This document shows, in pieces, positions 11,201-21,822 of a stretch of DNA of 64,000 nt (within the stretch, counting starts at the first letter, position 1; every line of letters starts with the position of its first letter). The translations under genes were made by a program, and so were the position numbers. The stretch is taken from the NCBI GenBank assembly GCA_907165275.2, contig OU015664.1, positions 4,488,001-4,552,000 on the forward strand, in the 5' to 3' direction. The notes beneath the pieces are model-generated. The model saw nothing but the letters and a program-made list of their open reading frames with translations. It was not told the origin of the DNA and ran no database searches. This DNA is from Zygaena filipendulae (Eukaryota; Arthropoda; Insecta; Lepidoptera; Zygaenidae).

Positions 11201-12585
11201 TAAAATATTTTTGTTAGTCAGGTCGTTACAATAAAAAAAATAATGAAACACTAGTATAGTGCACTCATGTAGGTGCTTCATAAATAAGAAACATAAATTT
11301 AGTATGAATACTTACGAAGGCTTATGATCATATATTATAGATTGGCCATCAGGGGAGAACTGAATCTCAGTGGTGCTTCCTAAATAATTGCAAACTTCTG
11401 CAGTTTTATTGTATAAAATCGTTTCATTTAAAATTGTAGAATTATTTTTTCTGAATTCACTCATCTTCCGATATAACTGTAGAGAAATAGATAGTCTTTT
11501 ATACTCATACAATGTTTAAATATTATTTAGCTGACTGTGGTCTTGCCCAAAATCAAATAAGTTTTACCCATGTTTTGCAAGCAACTTTCTATTATAGGTA
11601 CAAGATAAAAAAGGAAAATTCAAATAGGTCCAGACATTCACAAGTCAAAAAATTTATTTAATAGATATTTGACATTTCAAAGTCTTGTTTTTAATGTTGT
11701 TATGACATAGCACAATTGATGAGTCAAGCATCTACAAATAATAAAAAAGAGTTCTCTTGTGGAAACATTTTTACGGTTGTGATTCCTGACTGTTTACATT
11801 TTGAAAACCCTTTAGCATGTAGACCGATTGGCTAATAAATCCTATGCTAGTACTTAGCCTTCACGAGTCATCAGATTCTTCCGTATACTGCTTAGCAGAG
11901 AGGGTAACTCACATCATAGAGCCTACAGTCACACAAAACATGTACTAGCATGCAGAAGTCTTTTTTAATGTTCCATACCTCAGAAAGGTTTTTTTTTTAA
12001 TAAGAAAAACAAAAGAAACGACTCTGGCTGGTAAACAACTAATCTTTGGTGTTCAATACTCTTTCAGATCATCGATGTCGTTGGAGGTATTGTACCTATC
12101 TTTTGCATCTGAAATAAAATTATGCGCGCGGCTTATTCAGGAAGCGAAAAATTTGGCATGCCAAATACAGGTAGGCACAATGCTTCCCAGTGTCTGGAGA
12201 CTGGACTCCGGTATATCACCTACAGGCATGTGTATTACGGTCTTGTGAGATAGGTACAGGAAAAAGACGGTAGATTTAATGTTCTTACCGACAAGCTTTC
12301 GCTACATGTGTCCGCGGCTGTTTTAGGAACATTCGTAGGTAAAATATCACTACAAGGATGTAAATAGTAAGTATTAAGCTCATATTCCTGATCCGCTTTT
12401 ACCACCCGAAACATTTGCGCCGAATAGAATTCTGGATTCTGCAACGGCGATAGATCATAACCAGTACCATTTGGAAATACACAAGAACATGGAGTTTTCA
12501 TTACGCACACATCCGCAATCGCTTTATCTATTATTGATATAATTAAACAAATAAAAATCAAATTAAGAAAGTTATGCACAGTCAT
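8243..12585 (-). CDS. M6PR: cation-dependent mannose-6-phosphate receptor
   Basis: Five coding exons on the - strand: 12585-12289, 11476-11316, 10056-9975, 9309-9100, 8350-8243 (stop TAA), giving 285 residues; human CD-MPR is 277. All junctions are GT-AG and in phase. Residues 1-25 form a signal peptide (hydrophobic core FLNLIFICLIISII), followed by a cysteine-rich luminal lectin (MRH-type) domain with N-glycosylation sequons, then one membrane span near residues 201-222 (STLLIIFFSFLIFYLVLGI). The juxtamembrane cytosolic segment (GIEVIPNLTFWTDLPNLVKDG) closely follows the vertebrate receptor's FPHLAFWQDLGNLVADG, which identifies the family. Family role: carries mannose-6-phosphate-tagged hydrolases from Golgi to endosomes. 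The tail ends YDSI, a YxxΦ endocytic signal, directly before the stop. The frame then stays open for 16 more codons to a second TAA (see findings). The GC-rich last exon encodes an Ala/Gly linker. Introns contain a Helitron-like copy (9604-9835). Confidence 0.88.
8442..8592 (-). mobile_element. Helitron-like copy, short form
   Basis: On the + strand begins CTAGCAGCTGTTCCCCGCG and ends CATTTATAATATTAGTAAGGA. Same terminal structure as the other copies. It lies in the last intron of the mannose-6-phosphate receptor gene. Confidence 0.55.
9604..9835 (+). mobile_element. Helitron-like copy with GGATGTTT microsatellite
   Basis: Begins TCCTACTAATATTATAAATG and ends GCGGGGCATACCTAG. Between 9630 and 9690 it carries a GGATGTTT/TAGATGTT tandem block, then the conserved core (TTTGGATGAAATTTGGCATG, GGACATAGGGTACTTTTTAT). 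It is one of the best-preserved copies, inserted in an intron of the receptor gene. Confidence 0.6.
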
Positions 12586-14571
12586 TTTTGCAAATTACTC
12601 AATAATTAATAATTAGGTATCAAGCACAAATTAACTAGACTTATGTCTAAAGACAAACACTTTAATTTTGAGTTTCGACCACAAATTAACTAGACTTAAT
12701 AAAGATTAAAGAGGTTTCGACTTTCGACTTTTTGACTTTTGTCAAAACTATGGATACGGGAACAACACGATACTGTACGACACCGTATTATATAGCACGA
12801 ATTTCAAGTCCTATACACGAATTCCGATGTTGTGCAGTCCGCCTCGTACAAATTGGGTATCGAAATACTGACTAGGACTGTGCCGAGAATTTTCGCGACT
12901 GGAATGTAAAGCACCGGAATTGATGACACCACTCCTATTGGTGGATGAAACCAGGTCTTCTTTTTGTGCTCGTTTACGTTACTTACCAAATACTGGGTCA
13001 AGTCATTGTCAAATAAGCTATGTTTGATTTGTTTTTTGAAGTAAGTAAAAAGCAAAGAGAATAAAACTATCGTGGTCACATCATGAACTGAGTATTTAAT
13101 AGCCTGGGATTCGAATTACTAGTGGTTTTGATCGAAAATCGAAAATCGATATGGAGTCCTTAGAATAGCGTAGGCTGTAATGTACAGCACCGGAATTCGC
13201 CATACTGGAATACACGACCAGAGATTGTACGCCATTGTTACATTCTTACAGCAAGGAACTGGGAGGCAATTCTCACACATTCGAAGTAGACTCGAACTCG
13301 AGATAAAGTTCGAATAAGTTCGAATTCGAACATTAAATCGAGATGAAGTCAATGTCGACTTCGACATTTCTCGAATGAAAGCCGTTCGAACTGCTTCGAC
13401 TGGTCGGAAGCGGTCGAGACGTAAATTTCGAATTCGAATCTTCATAAATGTCCAATAGCGGTGTCGTGCGTGGCAGTTTCAGAAGTTGTTGTTTTTTATC
13501 TTTGCCCCTTCTGGGACAGGCAAGGCAAGATATTGAGCCATACAGCCAAGTCATATGTTACAATTTTAGAAGTTTATTATGTATTAGTAAATATAGAATA
13601 AAATAGAATAGAATACACTTTATTGTACACCAAAATAATTTTTCATTACTCATACTCGGAAAGTAGGTCTGAAGTTGCCTGAGAAGCGGGTTGAAAGTAA
13701 CACTTTTCAGCCCTAGGGAGAATCGCTTTCAACTGGCAGCTGGATACTGCAGAAACTCAAGTTTTTTTTTTTTTATTTCATAGGGGGCATACTTACTGAC
13801 CAGTAGCACACCTAATGGTTGATTTATGTAAAATAAAATTCACTCATTTTTTTCTTTAGCTAATTTCTATTTTTATTTTGACTTTCCTTGCATTCGTAAT
13901 GAAAAGCACAGTGTTATCCTCGGGAGAAAGACTTATTTAGTCCCGAGACGGGGTTTCGACTTCGAGTCGACTTTCACCCCTAGGATAACAATATACTATT
14001 ACAGTGTGTTTACAGAAACTTATAACTATATATACTCTGTATTAAGTGCTATGGTGGTAATTAACTGCAACTTCATTGCTTAAAGTTCCGATTAAGCATC
14101 GAAATGCATCTCAGCAACGCAATTAGATGTAAATATAACTTCAGAAAAAAAAGAACAAAAGAATCGTAATCTATACAGCCAATTCAGGCTACGATTCCTT
14201 TGCCTCCCCCAAAACGGGTAAAAACAAAAACAAATATTTTCTTCACGATCCATACTACGCACACTAATTTAAACAAAATTAAAGTGATGATGTAATTTGT
14301 AAAAGTGATAAAAGAAAGAACTTTTCTTTCTTTTTTGGTACAAATATATTATAAAATATGTTAGTTTTTGATCTAAAATGATGCACACTATTTCAAAACT
14401 ATAAGAAGCTGCTGCCGTTTTAGCTCCGGATGAATCGTGTAGAATGGAATGGATACGGCTTTCGAACAAGCAATAATCTTTTAGCTTAAATTATTTTATA
14501 AAATCACTAGGTACCTACCTACTTAAGTGATTCCATGAGTTAAATTGTCTAAACAAATACTTACACTAGAA
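12586..14571. promoter_or_regulatory. divergent upstream region of M6PR and SMG9
   Basis: The start codons of the receptor (12585, - strand) and SMG9 (14572, + strand) face away from each other about 2 kb apart, so both promoters should lie here. I cannot place a TATA box or start site with confidence. It also contains a TCGA-rich segment (13280-13442) and an AGAAT-rich LINE-like tail (13587-13640). Short open frames here have no recognisable family. Confidence 0.4.
13280..13442. repeat. TCGA/TTCGAA-rich degenerate repeat
   Basis: Dense with TTCGAA, TCGAC and CTCGA words in both orientations. A related segment (GGTTTCGACTTCGAGTCGAC) recurs at 13954-13975. Probably part of a degenerate mobile element; its boundaries are not clear. 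Confidence 0.45.
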
Positions 14572-17500
14572 ATGTCGGATAAAAAGAAAAAGATTTTTAC
14601 TTCTAAAGTGCGTATTGCCTTCAAAAGAATATAAAATCATTTGCATTTCACAACTGTAACCTCGTGATGTTTATAAATAAAGACATGATTTTTCAGGAAA
14701 CTCATGCACCAAAAAGGCCGGTTATTCTCAAATCAGAAAGAGAGAATACGAAAGAACAACAACCCAAAGAAAAATTTGAAAAGGAAAAACAGCCAACAAT
14801 AATACTTAAAACTAGGGAACAGAGCACACCTAAAGACGAACGTCCTCCGAGTCCTAAAACTTTAGAAGCTGACGGTCCTGCGCCTAGTAAAATTGCACAT
14901 AATGACAACAAAGATAGGAAAACTTTGGGTGATATATTTTTTTAAGAATTTTATCTAACCTTTGAAACTTTTATTGTATGCCTAGGTGCTGTAGCGTTTA
15001 AGGGTTGTGTAATAATGTAGAGAATCAGAAGGGGTTACAGCTTCATGTGGCCAGGTGTACAAATAGCAGACAGAAGCTACCTAATCCTGTCTGTCCCATC
15101 AGTCGTGGTCATTAGATCAAATAACTACTTATTAAATTGAAACTAAGTACACACCTCTTTGGATTTCAATATCTTAATAGTGGGCAAATTTGACCTTGCC
15201 CTGGGCTGCGAAATCCCATATTATACCACTGACATTTATTTTGTCAATTCATTAAGATCTAGTTTTAACTAGACTGAGACACACTTAGGCTCTACCAAAT
15301 TAACAAAAATAGAGAAACAGTGATGAGAATATGCTAAAACTAATTTAAAAATCCTGAAAACCATCGTTACCAGTTGACTTGACTCCAATCACAGATTGAA
15401 ATTTTTCTATCTATTGTTAACAAGTGAAATGTGTTAGGTACATTTACAGTATGCCAGTATATCTACATTAAAGTTTCATTCACACACTAGAACCTCATAA
15501 CAGTATACAGTTACATTAGTGTACCTGGCTTTACTTATAGGGCACTATAGGGACAGATAATAAATGAAAAAAAAATGTGGACACTTTGTTTCTTACCCTA
15601 TAAATTGATTTTGCTTCTGTTTTCTTTTAACCAAAACTGTGTTGAACCTTTTTCCTCAACATGCACTACAGGAGTTGAATGTTTTATATTTATTTAGAAT
15701 TACATTTTCCAGAACAAAAACCCAGTCCACCCTTAAAGCAGATGACAGAACCAATTAAATTGTTAGATGAGAACTTGGATTTCAACAGTGCAGCAATTGA
15801 GTTTTTACATGATTCCAGCACTAACTATTTAGTTATTGGAATTATAGGTTTGTAAATCAAAATTCTAGAAGATAATTCTAAACATTCAACCTGAATTGTT
15901 TAAAATTTAATTGAAAGTAATATAATATGCTTACATTATGCTTATTAGTTTATTAAACAGGCTGGCTGCAAAATGAATGGGTGAGAACTTTATTGGACAT
16001 CACATTTTTTAACTAATGAAACTGAAAAGTTGCAGTAGTACAATCAATTGAACTTTTAATTGAACTACTGAGAATAGACTGTATTAAAATTTAAATACAT
16101 ACTTTATTTCTAGGTATAGCATTAGTTGTGTCACCAATAGATGGTGGAGAAATTATGTCTAATGGTACCTATAAGTATAAGAGGTATCTAAATCAGCCCT
16201 GGATATGTTCTGCTATTTTTAGGTGTTTATAATATAATTAAGATACATTAAGTTAAAATCATCAAAAAACTTTAACTTTAACAAGAGTTTTAGCATCTAA
16301 ATTTTATATAAGTACAAAATAGTACTCGCCACCTTGTAGAATAAACTAATACAGCTTATTAAGTTTTTGGGTGAAAACTAGGAAAAAAACTCCCCAGTAC
16401 CCTACAAAATATAAACTAATACTATAACATAATTGTGTAAGATTACCTTACACAATCTAAGTTAGTACCTAAGTTATTGTGGTTTCACATCTTAACTATT
16501 CCACCAATCATTTATATTGTACTAGCTGTGCCTGCGGTTTCACCCGCGGTAATTTCGGAGTTCCCGCGGGAATTCCGGGATAAAAGTACCCTTCTCTGTA
16601 CCCTTGACAACGTGCATACCAAATTCCATTCGCAAAAACTACTATCCATTTAGCATACGCAAAAACTGCTAAACGGATTTCCATTTAGCAGTTTTTGCGT
16701 TATTGAGTAACAAACATCCACACTTTCACATTGTAATATTAGTAGGATTATTTAATAAATAATTCAGGTGCATGTCTTTATTAGTGTGATTGTTAACACA
16801 CACCAGTAGTAAAACTTTTATAAAAACGTCCATAAAGTTTTATAACACATTTTGTCATTCATGCATTTATTTCTACTTACTGTGCCCAAAGAAGTTCACT
16901 TAAAAATCCTGAGTATTTCAAACATTTTTTTCAGGCACTCAGGGAACAGGTAAATCAATGATAATGAACTTGTTAGCACAAGACAGTTTTACAAGTGATA
17001 TCTGCACACAAATATTACAATCTCAAGAAATATCAACTGAACAAAACTTTGAACCACAGGTCTTACCAGACCAATTGGAAAAAAGTGTTACACCTGATGA
17101 TATACGAGAAAAAAATGAAAGTAGTTTCAAATTCAAAATGCAGTCTATGGATGAAATTTTAAAAGGTGTTCATTGTACTAAAGGTATGAGAATTGTAATT
17201 ATATCTTCAACTCAATCAAAATTCGCATGTCACATTAGGTTTTACAGTTCACTAATGTTTTTCTTTAGCTACTAATTAAAGTTTTCCTTTTTTATAATGT
17301 TCGAAATCAGTTTTTTTTTGTTTTTTTTTGTAATTATGAATTGGTAGATACAATTCTTTCTTAAACCTCTGATTAGCCTGCTAACATTACCCGGAATTAA
17401 ATTGCCATATTTCTTTCAGGTATAGATATGTATGTAACGAACAACAGAGTGGTCCTACTCGATTGCCAAGCATTTATGTCTTCATCACTCATTGAAGACC

Positions 17501-20500
17501 CAAACAATCCAATCACGCAGAAGAATGCTAACATTACGATAATAGAATGCCTTCAAGTTGCTTCTTTTTTGATGGCCACTTGTCATGTTCTAATTGTTGT
17601 ACAAGATTGGTTCACAGATTATAATTTCTTAAGGTAGAGTTACAGAAATTACCTGTGAAACTCTTGAGTGAGCAAAATAGATTAGAATTTTGGAAAAAAA
17701 ATTAAGCAAAACTTATGAGGTATGGCATTAATGTTGCAAAAAAAACCAGAAAGGTTTGAAGGGGTTTTGGAGTAGTGTATTGTAATTTCTAATCATTGCC
17801 TCTAGATATTGTCTTTACGTAAATATATTTTTGTATGCAGAAAAAGCATTATAAAAAACCCAGGTTAGCTACATTTGTAAGAAACATCGAAGTCATCAAA
17901 ATTCGCTGTATATGTACTAGGCAACAAATAAAAACTACACACGGTCCCAATTCCCTTAACGTCTCACTTTCAGATACATTCAAGCAGCTGAAATGCTGAA
18001 GCCGACTCTGTCCGCCTCCAACTCGGTGAGCGCGAGTCAAGAGGGCTCGGAGTCCTCGGGAGGTGGCGAAAGTCCCCCTCACTTGTTGCTCCTGCATAAC
18101 AGGTGTCAGCTCGAAGATTACACCCCGGACAGCGTCAGAACTATGCAAGAACTGTATAAGTAAGCAATTTTAGCATCATCATCGTTATTATTAGCCATTT
18201 TAATGTTGGCCCCACTACTGGGCACAGCCTGCCCTAAGGCAAGGAATAATAACTACCTACTATGTAAAGACGCGACACTTATCTTAGAGATGAACGCAGC
18301 GTAGTTTGTAACTGTTCTGTATGTTGTACGATATCATCTTGAATTTCGAACTCGAACTTCATCGCTCGCCTCGCCCTGGCGCGATCCCTACGACACACGC
18401 ACATACACATGCACTAGACGTGTGAACACAAGCCGGCCACCTGGTAGTAGTGGTAGGTATTTAACGGTTCGCTTGTATGGAGTGTCACATGTGGGCAGAA
18501 AGCGTATTATCGTAAACGCCCACATACCCATATGTGAGCCATTATGGATTAGTGGACTTCACGCTTTCGTATCGTTTTTATTTCTTAAGGTACAAGTATC
18601 CTCATGAACGTTTTCCTTCAGCTACTTGTGTAGAGACGAGAATGCCACCGCTATCAGTGCTCACCCGTTATTTTAACCACAATTTCGACTAATAGGGATG
18701 TTGACTACTATTGAAAATCAAAATTCTAATTAGTCCGTCACTTAGAAAATAAAAAAAACAATAGATACGTATTTTTGCTTTTTTAAATAAATTAAAATAT
18801 ACAGAGATAAAGCGCATTAAAGTTTAGGATGAGGAGGTCGTGACGTCACTAACCGCAAAACCGCCATGCAAACTGTCAGAATAGTGACGTCACGCGAAAT
18901 TTCAACTCAATATATCGCCATTATTTTTGGATTACGTAAAAAAAGAAAAAATACGTGTCCAATATTTTTTAATAATCTACAAGACGGACTAAAAAATAAA
19001 AATTAGTCAACATGCCCATTCCATTATAAATCAGCTCTCTCGCTCTCAGAACAAGTCCGGGTGCGGGGAGAACATAGAAAACTCGAAACTTTATCGTATT
19101 TTTTCAACTTACCAAGTTTTCTATACTCTCACTTAAACTTATACCTACTCGTATTGGAATAGCCACAGTATCCTTAGATCACCATGAAATTTTGCATACA
19201 CGATGTCAGGAGTTCCCGCGAGAATTCCGGGATAAAGAGTGATATGTCCTTCTCTGACTTCGAAAATTATCGCGGGTGAAACCACAGGGAACAGCTATCC
19301 TCTTATATATAAAAGCTAATTGCTGTTCGTTTGTCTCGCTAAAACTCGAGAATGCCTCGACCGACGTGAACAATAATTTTATTTATTTATTGCACATCCA
19401 TTAAGTAACATAAGTTTTTTCGTTGGGTTCTTAATTATTTATTTATTTATTTATTCTTTCTTGCACAAATGGCGAACTTAATGCCTACAGCGAACATAAA
19501 AACAAACAAACAAACAAAAAATCAAATCGTTCCCTTATAAAATATTAGTTTAGATTTACCATTCAATATACATAGTTCAATGTGATTACGTTTATTTCAG
19601 AAAAGCTTTTCAAAGGTCCAGTCTGCAGCTCAACTCGGGCATGTACATATACAGCGACAGCAACAAGAACGGAATAAACGTAGACAATGTGGGCCTGGGT
19701 TACAGCACTGAAACGTGCGGAACACCAATCAACCTGTTCCTACTGCCCGAGATATATGATGACTTCGGTAGGTCCCCTGACTGCAGGCTGTGTCCACGTA
19801 CTAGTTACTACTATCTCCACTGAACGTCATTAAGTTTCCTTTTTATGACGCCATTGTAAAATCATTACATACCTATTGGCAAGGTGCAAAGGAGGGAGTA
19901 GCCTAAACGATCACAGCGCTCGCTACGGCTAAAATTGACATTTCGTCGCTGACTTGAGCTGTCAAATCCATATTTTTGAATATTTTCTAATCGTTTTTGA
20001 GATAAATTTATTATGGTCCTAGTAAGATATGTTATTGTGTGTTAGTACTAAATTTCACCAATTTCCAAGACCCTGAAGGAAACGAGACCAAAGAAATAAG
20101 TGGATAATTGCCTTAAGAAAAAAAAAGTAAGCCATAGTAGACTCATTTCTCACTGAAAATAACAATTTGAATGTTTTTGGAAATAATGTTACTGACTACC
20201 ACCGTCCAAAATTCTCTAATATAGTAAAATAACACAAGATTTCATTATTATTTTTCACAATATTTACTTACTAGCTGTGCCCCGAAGTTTTACCGGCGGT
20301 AATTTCGGAGTTCCCGCGGGAATTCCGGGATAAAAAGTACCCTATGTACTTCTCTGAATCCCTGAAAACGTGCATGCCAATTTTCATCCAAATCCGTTAT
20401 GCCGTTTTTGCGTGATTGAGTAACAAACATGCAAACATCCACACTTTCACATTTATAATACATAGTAGGATTCTCGCTTGACTTGAATATTTTCCATAAT

Positions 20501-21611
20501 GGCCACCTGTTACGTGGCGCTGTCGTCGCGCACGGTCCCAATACGATAAAAATCAAAGATGTTAAACTGCTCATGCCCTACTACAAAAAACATCTAAATC
20601 ATCGATAGACGTAGGTCTGTTGTGTCATTAACAGTTTCCTTGATAAACAAGTAGATGGACATGATGACAGGGTATAAAAATCAAAATTCTATTTAGTCCG
20701 TAAGTTAGCTAGTAAAAAAATAATATTAGTACACGTATTTTTTCCTTTTTCAAATATTCAGAAAAATACTAATAGATAAAACGCATTAAAGTTAGGTCGT
20801 GGCTTCATAACTAAATATAAAGTGTAACTGTACCTAGGGGTGACGTCACGTCATACGGAATTTCAACTCGTATCGCCATAATTTTTTTATTATGAATAAA
20901 AGGAAAAATACATGTCCAACATTTTAAATTAATCCACGAGACGGGCTAAAAATTAAAATTAGTCAAATTCAAATTATTTTATCGTCATCTAACCTAATAA
21001 TGTGCTTGTTACCTGCTGTTTCTCGCGGTTTCACCGACGCACGACGTCAATTCTTTCCACTACCTAACTTTAAACCCAACTAACTAACTAACCTAACTTT
21101 AAAACCCAATCCACGTAGCGTTTGTTACTCGCGATACTAAGCAATAGTAGATAAAAACAATTGTTTCTAGTTTTAGGAGGTAACGTCGGTATCAATTTGT
21201 TAGTTTATTAAAAGTGTAATAAGAATTCATTCATATGGAGGGTCTTATATTCCATATAAGTTTGCTGTTACGTAATTTCAGAATTTTTGGTAAAGGGTGA
21301 AGCGCGTGTGAAACCGCGCGAACAAGCTTGTAATTGATATTTTGTGTAAAAGTGTAGAAAAATACAAAATATCAATTTGATGTCAAAATGTTAAATGTAA
21401 TTTTTCAGATAATCAAGACATTTATCGTGGCCATCCGCCATTCGAAAAGTTAGCGAAACGGCTACGGTGGATGATATTGGGCGTTAACAGGCATCAAATC
21501 ACGAACGTATCCAATCTGTCGGAGCGGGGCTGGCTCCAATACTGCGTCAAGGCCTGGGAGCACATTCGCAAATGCACATTCTTTATGGAATACGAAAGAT
21601 TATTGCCGTGA
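14572..21611 (+). CDS. SMG9: SMG9, nonsense-mediated mRNA decay factor
   Basis: Eight coding exons: 14572-14607, 14697-14928, 15713-15847, 16935-17183, 17420-17633, 17974-18159, 19601-19767, 21409-21611 (stop TGA). All are GT-AG and in phase; 473 residues against 520 in human SMG9. Exons 1-2 give a charged, disordered N-terminus. Then come FNSAAIEFLHDSSTNYLVIGIIG and the P-loop GTQGTGKS (residues 135-142), IDMYVTNNRVVLLDCQ (switch-like region), CHVLIVVQDWFTDYNFLRY, EINLFLLPE-like strand NLFLLPE, YRGHPPFEKL, and a C-terminus ending EYERLLP, matching the human order throughout. In the family SMG9 pairs with SMG8 to restrain the SMG1 kinase that phosphorylates UPF1. Introns carry Helitron-like (16522-16747, 19180-19295, 20271-20470) and M1 MITE copies. 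Polyadenylation signals AATAAA lie at 21639-21644 and 21768-21773. Confidence 0.9.
16522..16747 (-). mobile_element. Helitron-like copy in SMG9 intron 3
   Basis: On the + strand starts CTAGCTGTGCCTGCGGTTTC and ends CATTGTAATATTAGTAGGA. A local duplication around TTTAGCA/AAAACTGCTAAACGGATTT (16650-16705) forms an internal hairpin not present in other copies. Confidence 0.6.
18165..18246. repeat. SINE-like fragment (ATCATCATCG...CCTGCCCTAAGGC)
   Basis: Contains ATTATTAGCCATTTTAATGTTGGCCCCACTACTGGGCACAGCC in sequence order, which resembles a dispersed short repeat I associate with moth genomes. It is short and of uncertain boundaries, in SMG9 intron 6. Confidence 0.35.
18695..19017 (+). mobile_element. 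MITE family M1, best-preserved copy
   Basis: 323 bp with inverted ends GGGATGTTGACTA and TTAGTCAACATGCCC. Internally it carries AGTCCGTCACTTAGAAAAT, AAAGCGCATTAAAGTTTAGG, two TGACGTCA motifs, and CAAGACGGACTAAAAAATAAAAATTAG at the right end. It has no open frame. It shows the uninterrupted sequence at the site where copy 58506-58779 has an insertion. Confidence 0.7.
19180..19295 (+). mobile_element. Helitron-like fragment
   Basis: Retains CATGAAATTTTGCATAC, GAGTTCCCGCGAGAATTCC and the terminal GCGGGTGAAACCACAGGGAACAGCTA. The 5' end is missing. Confidence 0.45.
19431..19495 (-). mobile_element. LINE 3' tail fragment
   Basis: On the - strand it reads GCTGTAGGCATTAAGTTCGCC, then TTGTGCAAGAAAG, then AATAAATAAATAAAT. 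The same tail recurs at 28907-28972 and 47792-47874, as expected for 5'-truncated non-LTR retrotransposon copies. Confidence 0.5.
20271..20470 (-). mobile_element. Helitron-like copy in SMG9 intron 7
   Basis: On the + strand starts CTAGCTGTGCCCCGAAG and ends TTATAATACATAGTAGGA. The core (GGAGTTCCCGCGGGAATTCC, AACGTGCATGCC, TTTTGCGTGATTGAGTAAC) is well kept. Confidence 0.6.
20670..20973 (+). mobile_element. MITE family M1 copy
   Basis: Starts GGGTATAAAAATCAAAATTC and ends GACGGGCTAAAAATTAAAATTAGTCAAA-like sequence at 20939-20973, with AAACGCATTAAAGTTAGG and GGTGACGTCACGTCA inside. It lies within SMG9 intron 7. Confidence 0.6.
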
Positions 21612-21767
21612 AAGTTGAAGGTCATCTTAGGATTAAACAATAAAACACGTGTAGAAATGTGAGTGAATAATGATTATTCAAAAACGATTGATTAGATAAG
21701 TACATACGTAAGATTGTACTTTACACCCTAAGTTATACCTAATTTGTACATATACCTATCTGGACCC

Positions 21768-21807
21768 AATAAATGTATTTTAGTGAATTTTAATAACGTT
21801 TTTTATT
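21768..21807. terminator. convergent polyadenylation signals of SMG9 and Flattop
   Basis: On the + strand AATAAA at 21768-21773 can serve SMG9. On the - strand AATAAA (plus TTTATT, 21807-21802) lies 16 nt after the Flattop stop codon. Cleavage a few tens of bases downstream of each would make the two mRNAs' 3' ends abut or overlap. Inferred from hexamers only. Confidence 0.55.
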
Positions 21808-21822
21808 AAAGTGCGGACTTAG

